8,814 nucleotides of DNA from Faecalibacterium sp. CAG:74 (lineage in GTDB: Bacteria > Bacillota > Clostridia > Christensenellales > Aristaeellaceae), in the NCBI GenBank assembly GCA_000437595.1, contig FR899813.1, positions 19,015 to 27,828 of the forward strand, read 5' to 3'. Position 1 is the stretch's first letter, and each line of letters starts with the position of its first letter. A model generated the notes under the pieces. It worked only from the letters and a program-made list of their open reading frames with translations, was not told the origin of the DNA and searched no databases. Shown one piece after another: positions 5,684 through 8,814 of the stretch. Made by a program: the position numbers and the translations under genes.

Positions 5684-6627
5684 ATACGAATCGCTGGATG
5701 CAGGAGGTCAATGCGCGGTTTCCGGTGCGCAAAAGCAAGGTACAAAAGGCGCAGTTCCGCCAGTATGTGCTGCAAAAGGCGCAGGAAATGGGCTATACGG
5801 CGAGGATGGAGGAAAACAAGGCAATCTGCACGAACCGCAATATCGTCGTGGGCGATGTGGACAAGGCGAAAGTGCTTGTTACGGCGCATTACGATACGCC
5901 CGCAACCGTCGGGCTGCCGAATGTCATGCTGCCCATGAATCGCCCGATGTTTTACCTCGTTCAGGCGCTGATTGCGCTGGTGATGGTGGTGTTCATCTTC
6001 ATACCGACGGGGATTGTGAAAAAGCTCACGGGCAGCATCTTCTGCACGGAAGCGACGCTGATTGGGTTGTACTGCCTGATGATGTATCTGCTGCTGGCGG
6101 GCGTGCCGAATCCGCACAACGTCAATGACAACACGTCGGGCGTGTGCGGGGTGCTGGCGCTGATGGAATCGTTCGCGGCGGAAAAGCCGGGGAAAATTGC
6201 GTTCGTGCTGTTCGACAACGAGGAGAAGGGGCTGCTCGGCGCATCGGGGCTGGCGAAAGCGCATAAGCAGGTGGCAAAAGAGACACTTGTGCTGAACATG
6301 GACTGCATTGGCGTGGGGGAAGCCATGCTGATGCTTGTGCCGAAAGCGGCACGGGAGAAGTATCCGGCACTGGGCGAGACGGCGCGGAAAAGCAGCGGCA
6401 TTCCGGTCGTCCTTGGCAACATGGAGAAGTGCAATTTCTCCTCCGACCAGAAGCACTTCAAGCTCGGCGTGGGCATCTGCGCCTGCCGCAAGAAAAAGCA
6501 TGTAGGCTGGTACTGCAGCAAAATTCATACCAAACATGACACGACGTACGACGAAATCACCCTGCAGGGCGTGGCGGACACGGTGGAAGCCGTCCTCCGG
6601 CAGGTCGTCGGGAAGGAGCAAGCATGA
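5680..6627 (+). CDS. M28-family metallopeptidase with internal transmembrane hairpin (copy 1, active site intact)
   Basis: A 315-residue M28-type zinc peptidase; the family includes aminopeptidases of the Streptomyces griseus type (SGAP). All expected residues are visible: His70 in AHYDT, bridging Asp150 in NDNTSG, catalytic Glu181 and ligand Glu182 in FDNEEKG, Asp208 in LNMDCIG, and His283 in KIHTKHDT. There is no signal peptide. Instead two hydrophobic segments (about 90-113 and 121-142) lie between the first and second metal ligands, so the catalytic domain would carry an inserted membrane hairpin. With the N-terminus inside, the active site would face the cytoplasm. AAGGA lies 9 nt before the ATG, which overlaps the trmO stop by 4 nt. 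The same ATGA overlap joins it to its paralogue. Substrate is unknown. Confidence 0.88.
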   Translation: MNTNRWMQEVNARFPVRKSKVQKAQFRQYVLQKAQEMGYTARMEENKAICTNRNIVVGDVDKAKVLVTAHYDTPATVGLPNVMLPMNRPMFYLVQALIALVMVVFIFIPTGIVKKLTGSIFCTEATLIGLYCLMMYLLLAGVPNPHNVNDNTSGVCGVLALMESFAAEKPGKIAFVLFDNEEKGLLGASGLAKAHKQVAKETLVLNMDCIGVGEAMLMLVPKAAREKYPALGETARKSSGIPVVLGNMEKCNFSSDQKHFKLGVGICACRKKKHVGWYCSKIHTKHDTTYDEITLQGVADTVEAVLRQVVGKEQA

Positions 6628-7574
6628 CCATACGCGAAGAAATCGACGCGCAGTTCCCCATCCGCAAAACGACGGCGCAGAAGCGGGCGTTCGAGAAGTG
6701 GGTGATGGCGAAGATGCGCGAAATGGGGTATCGCCCCTATGTGGACGGCATGAACCGAAAGGACAAGCTGCGCCACCGCAATATCGTCGCCGGCGACCCT
6801 CAAAATGCCGAACTGCTCATCAGCGCCCACTACGATACGGCGGCGACCATCGGCGTGCCCGATCTGCGCATCCCCCGGAATTTCCCGGTGTATATCCTCG
6901 CGCAGGGCGCGGTGCTGCTGGGAATGCTGCTGATTTCCCTACTGATTGGCACGGTGGTCGGGCTGGCGACGAAGAGCGGCGATTGGCTGATTCTGACGTT
7001 CTTTTTCGCCTATCTGGCGCTGATGCTGCTGATGATGTTCGGCGCGGCGAACAAGCATAACGTCAATGACAACACATCCGGCATTGCCGCCCTGCTGGAG
7101 ACGATGCAGCGCCTGTCCCCTGAAGCGCGCGAAAAGACGGCGTTCATCCTCTTTGATCATCAGGAGACGGGCAGCCGCGGCGCAAAGAGTTACGGCGCAC
7201 AGCACGTCGAAGTGCAGACGATGAAGCTGCTTGTTGACCTCAACTGCGTCGGGGAGGGCGACACGTTTGTCATCAGCGCCCCGAAAATGGCGCAGGATAA
7301 GCCGGAATACGCCGTCGTTCGCGAATCCCTCGAAGAAAACGCAATGGCATCCGGCGTGTCGACGCAGTTCTTCGGGCGCGCGGGCGTGCAAGGCGCGGGC
7401 GATTATCGGCGGTTCGCGTGCGGGGTGGGTGTGTCGGCATACCACCACAGCGCGGGGGTGGGACTCATCACCGGGCGCATCCACACTTCCCGCGATACCG
7501 TCTGCCGGCAGGAAAATTTGGACTATCTCGCCAAAAGTCTCGCCGACGCGGCTCAAAAAATGAATGATTTGTAA
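6624..7574 (+). CDS. M28-family paralogue with transmembrane hairpin and altered active site (copy 2, possible pseudoenzyme)
   Basis: A 316-residue paralogue of the preceding gene, colinear along its length: FP-(V/I)-RK near the N-terminus, EMGY, RNIV-x-GD, AHYDT, HNVNDNTSG, IHT-x2-DT. His69, Asp149, Glu181 and His287 are kept. At the catalytic-base position copy 1 has Glu181 and this copy has Gln180 (FDHQETG, codon CAG). At the ligand position copy 1 has Asp208 (N-M-D-C) and this copy has Asn207 (D-L-N-C, codon AAC), as if Asp and Asn had swapped places. Two hydrophobic segments (about 88-115 and 120-140) again lie between the first two ligands. The frame is otherwise intact, so it seems maintained. 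It may be non-catalytic, a regulatory or dimer partner, or a different hydrolase. The ATG overlaps the copy 1 stop by 4 nt; GGAAGGAG lies 5 nt upstream. Confidence 0.85.
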   Translation: MTIREEIDAQFPIRKTTAQKRAFEKWVMAKMREMGYRPYVDGMNRKDKLRHRNIVAGDPQNAELLISAHYDTAATIGVPDLRIPRNFPVYILAQGAVLLGMLLISLLIGTVVGLATKSGDWLILTFFFAYLALMLLMMFGAANKHNVNDNTSGIAALLETMQRLSPEAREKTAFILFDHQETGSRGAKSYGAQHVEVQTMKLLVDLNCVGEGDTFVISAPKMAQDKPEYAVVRESLEENAMASGVSTQFFGRAGVQGAGDYRRFACGVGVSAYHHSAGVGLITGRIHTSRDTVCRQENLDYLAKSLADAAQKMNDL

Positions 7575-7579
7575 CAAAT

Positions 7580-7600
7580 TGCCGAACAAACGGCATTTTT
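7580..7600 (+). terminator. Short intrinsic terminator of the trmO-M28-M28 operon
   Basis: TGCCG-AACAAA-CGGCA followed by TTTTT, starting 5 nt after the copy 2 stop. The stem is only 5 bp (extendable by A-T pairs beyond one mismatch), so it may be leaky. It separates the operon from the next promoter. Confidence 0.65.
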
Positions 7601-7613
7601 CAGCGCTTTTGCT

Positions 7614-7642
7614 TTGCAATTTGTACCGGAATATGCTACAAT
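7614..7642 (+). promoter_or_regulatory. Sigma-A promoter for the first coiled-coil gene
   Basis: -35 TTGCAA (7614-7619), a 17-bp spacer and -10 TACAAT (7637-7642), with TG at the extended -10 position (7634-7635). The predicted start near 7649 gives a leader of about 44 nt. Confidence 0.75.
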
Positions 7643-7692
7643 AATGAATAGAAAGGCTCCCTGTTGGCGAGACTGGAAGAGGAGGAAGCAGC

Positions 7693-8160
7693 ATGCTGCC
7701 GAAAGTTTCCAAGGGATTCCGCGCCATTTTTGTCGCGGTGATGTGTGTGGTATGCGTGGCGCTGTGCGTGCTGGCGGTTCGGCTGGCGCAGCAGGGCGAG
7801 CAGCTTCGGCTGACGCAATTGCAGCTGGATGCAAGTCTGGCGCGGTTGAAGCTCCAGCAGACGCAGCGCGCGCAAATCGACGTTGACCTGCCGGAAACGC
7901 TGGCGCAATTGCAGGCGGTGCAGCCCGAAGCGGATGCAGCGTCCGCGCGCGAGCAGGAACTCCGCGCCCAGCGCAAGGCGCTTCGCAGCGAGAATGCGGA
8001 ATTAGCGGCGCAGGCGGAAACGCTCACGCAGCAGCTCGCTCTCCTTCGGACCCCGGACAGTGAGCTGATCGGAGAGGTGGAGACGCTGCAAAAGACGCTT
8101 TCATCCCTTCAGGCGCAGGTGGACGCCGCACGGCAGCTCCTTGGGCAGGCAGAGGAGTGA
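7693..8160 (+). CDS. Single-pass membrane-anchored coiled-coil protein
   Basis: 155 residues; no family recognised. A short basic N-terminus (MLPKVSKGFR) is followed by one hydrophobic segment at about 11-31, then a Gln/Leu/Ala-rich helical region (32-152) with heptad-like spacing of Leu, interrupted near Pro67 and Pro121. The basic N-terminus suggests N-in topology with the coiled coil outside the membrane. AGGAGG lies 7 nt before the ATG, and the gene has its own promoter. The following gene encodes a protein of the same layout. Comparable layouts occur in FtsL/DivIC-type division proteins and in envelope spacers, but nothing here is specific enough to assign a role. Confidence 0.8.
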   Translation: MLPKVSKGFRAIFVAVMCVVCVALCVLAVRLAQQGEQLRLTQLQLDASLARLKLQQTQRAQIDVDLPETLAQLQAVQPEADAASAREQELRAQRKALRSENAELAAQAETLTQQLALLRTPDSELIGEVETLQKTLSSLQAQVDAARQLLGQAEE

Positions 8161-8162
8161 GC

Positions 8163-8215
8163 CTATTCCCCAATTCACTTGTGCTATCTGCTTGCGCATT
8201 CGCATTTGGGAATAG
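8163..8215. repeat. Inverted repeat between the two coiled-coil genes
   Basis: 11-nt arms at 8163-8173 and 8205-8215 (CTATTCCC pairs exactly with GGGAATAG, then one mismatch and two more pairs), separated by 31 nt. A small inner hairpin TGCG-CATT-CGCA lies at 8193-8204. No T-run follows, so it is unlikely to be an intrinsic terminator. The right arm abuts a possible -10 box, so an operator is an alternative. Confidence 0.45.
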
Positions 8216-8221
8216 TATACC
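8192..8221 (+). promoter_or_regulatory. Possible promoter for the second coiled-coil gene
   Basis: -35-like TTGCGC (8192-8197), an 18-bp spacer and -10-like TATACC (8216-8221). The match is weak (3 of 6 and 4 of 6). The right arm of the inverted repeat fills the spacer up to the -10. The gene may instead be reached by read-through from the preceding gene. Confidence 0.35.
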
Positions 8222-8276
8222 AGCCGCATTTATTCACAGCCTGAGATTCGACTGACAAAGCAAGGAGGAAGTTCCC

Positions 8277-8814
8277 ATGTCCGAAAACAAGTCCCAGACG
8301 CCGGCACAGAACACGCCGGAAAACAGCGAGAAGAAGAAAGTTTCCCTGTTTGCACTCATCGTCGTGCTGGTCGTGGCGGTCATCGTGATGGTCGCCCTGT
8401 TCGTGCGGTCGAATAACCTGTCCAGTCAGCTGGATGAGGTCAACGGTCAGCTGGCCGCCAGCAACACCGAACTTCAGCAGACCATTGCCGACAAGGAGAC
8501 GGCGCAGGCGGAACTGACCACCGCGCAGAACGACCTCCGCGAAGCGCAGCTGGTGCTGGAAGAATCCACCGCAAAGGTGGCGGAACTGGAAGCCCAGCTG
8601 GTTGTCCTGAACGACGAAAACGAAGCGAACAAGGCGCAGGTGGAAACGCTGACCGCTGAACTGGACACCGCAAAGGCGAATCAGGCGGCGGCGCAGGGCT
8701 ACCTCGACAACGTGTCCGCGCAGCTGGATGAGCTGATGCAGAACCTTGGCTTGGCGCAGAGCGCGCTGAACGGCGAAGCGACTGCCGAGCCCGCTGCGAC
8801 GGAAGAACCCGCTG
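8277..8814 (+). CDS. Single-pass membrane-anchored coiled-coil protein, 3' end outside window
   Basis: The frame is open from the ATG at 8277 to the window end (179 residues seen). Residues 1-21 are polar and end in EKKK, followed by one hydrophobic segment at about 22-44. A long acidic helical region (46-164) has regular Leu/Ala heptads and strings such as VAELEAQL and VETLTAEL, typical of a coiled coil. From about 167 the sequence becomes Ala/Glu/Pro/Thr-rich (EATAEPAATEEPA), which looks like an extracellular linker leading to an unseen part. AAGGAGG (8262-8268) lies 8 nt before the ATG. Its layout matches the preceding gene, though I see no close sequence identity. Function is unknown; coiled coils attract spurious homology matches. 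Confidence 0.85.
   Translation, partial: MSENKSQTPAQNTPENSEKKKVSLFALIVVLVVAVIVMVALFVRSNNLSSQLDEVNGQLAASNTELQQTIADKETAQAELTTAQNDLREAQLVLEESTAKVAELEAQLVVLNDENEANKAQVETLTAELDTAKANQAAAQGYLDNVSAQLDELMQNLGLAQSALNGEATAEPAATEEPA

Noticed and set aside
5557..6621. Minus-strand open frame of 354 codons
   Set aside because: It is antisense to M28 copy 1, has His/Arg-rich low-information composition and no RBS or family motif.
6939..8027. Minus-strand open frame of 362 codons
   Set aside because: It crosses the terminator and promoter between the M28 operon and the coiled-coil gene and is antisense to both coding regions.

Overview
The window looks like chromosomal DNA of a high-GC, Gram-positive-type bacterium, most likely an anaerobic Clostridia lineage such as Christensenellales or Oscillospirales. 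That placement is an inference from several traits. Ribosome binding sites are strong AGGAGG types. Promoters are sigma-A-like with 17-bp spacers. There is a lipoprotein with Thr/Pro-rich linkers and peptidoglycan-binding repeats, a TagH-type ABC ATPase, and an Mrp protein with the N-terminal cysteine cluster common in Firmicutes. No mobile element, CRISPR array, rRNA or tRNA was seen.

Layout. Bases 1-4813 are all read on the minus strand, in this order: a TagH-like ABC ATPase (4813-4085), an Arg-rich multi-pass membrane protein overlapping it by 4 nt (4088-2940), a stand-alone GyrI-like ligand-binding protein (2918-2442), an Mrp/NBP35 Fe-S carrier ATPase with its own promoter and terminator (2377-1532), and a lipoprotein with three peptidoglycan-binding domains, also with its own promoter (1178 to beyond base 1). 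A divergent intergenic region (4814-4993) separates this run from the plus-strand genes. These are trmO (4994-5683) followed by two tandem M28-family metallopeptidases (5680-6627 and 6624-7574). All three are chained by 4-nt ATGA overlaps and closed by a short terminator. Two further plus-strand genes, each apparently with its own promoter, encode single-pass membrane-anchored coiled-coil proteins (7693-8160 and 8277 to beyond the window end).

How the genes may work together. The minus-strand ABC/membrane/GyrI-like set looks like one operon, possibly envelope-related. The ATPase belongs to a polysaccharide-export class but has no ABC-2 permease beside it. The trmO-M28-M28 set is translationally coupled. 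In both peptidases a predicted transmembrane hairpin sits between the first two metal ligands. The second copy has lost the catalytic Glu (Gln instead) and one metal-ligand Asp (Asn instead), so it may be a pseudoenzyme partner of the first. The coiled-coil proteins and the PG-binding lipoprotein are envelope proteins of unknown specific role.

I do not see a complete defence or mobile system. The least explained parts are the mutated tandem membrane M28 pair and the orphan ABC ATPase coupled to an unrecognised Arg-rich membrane protein.
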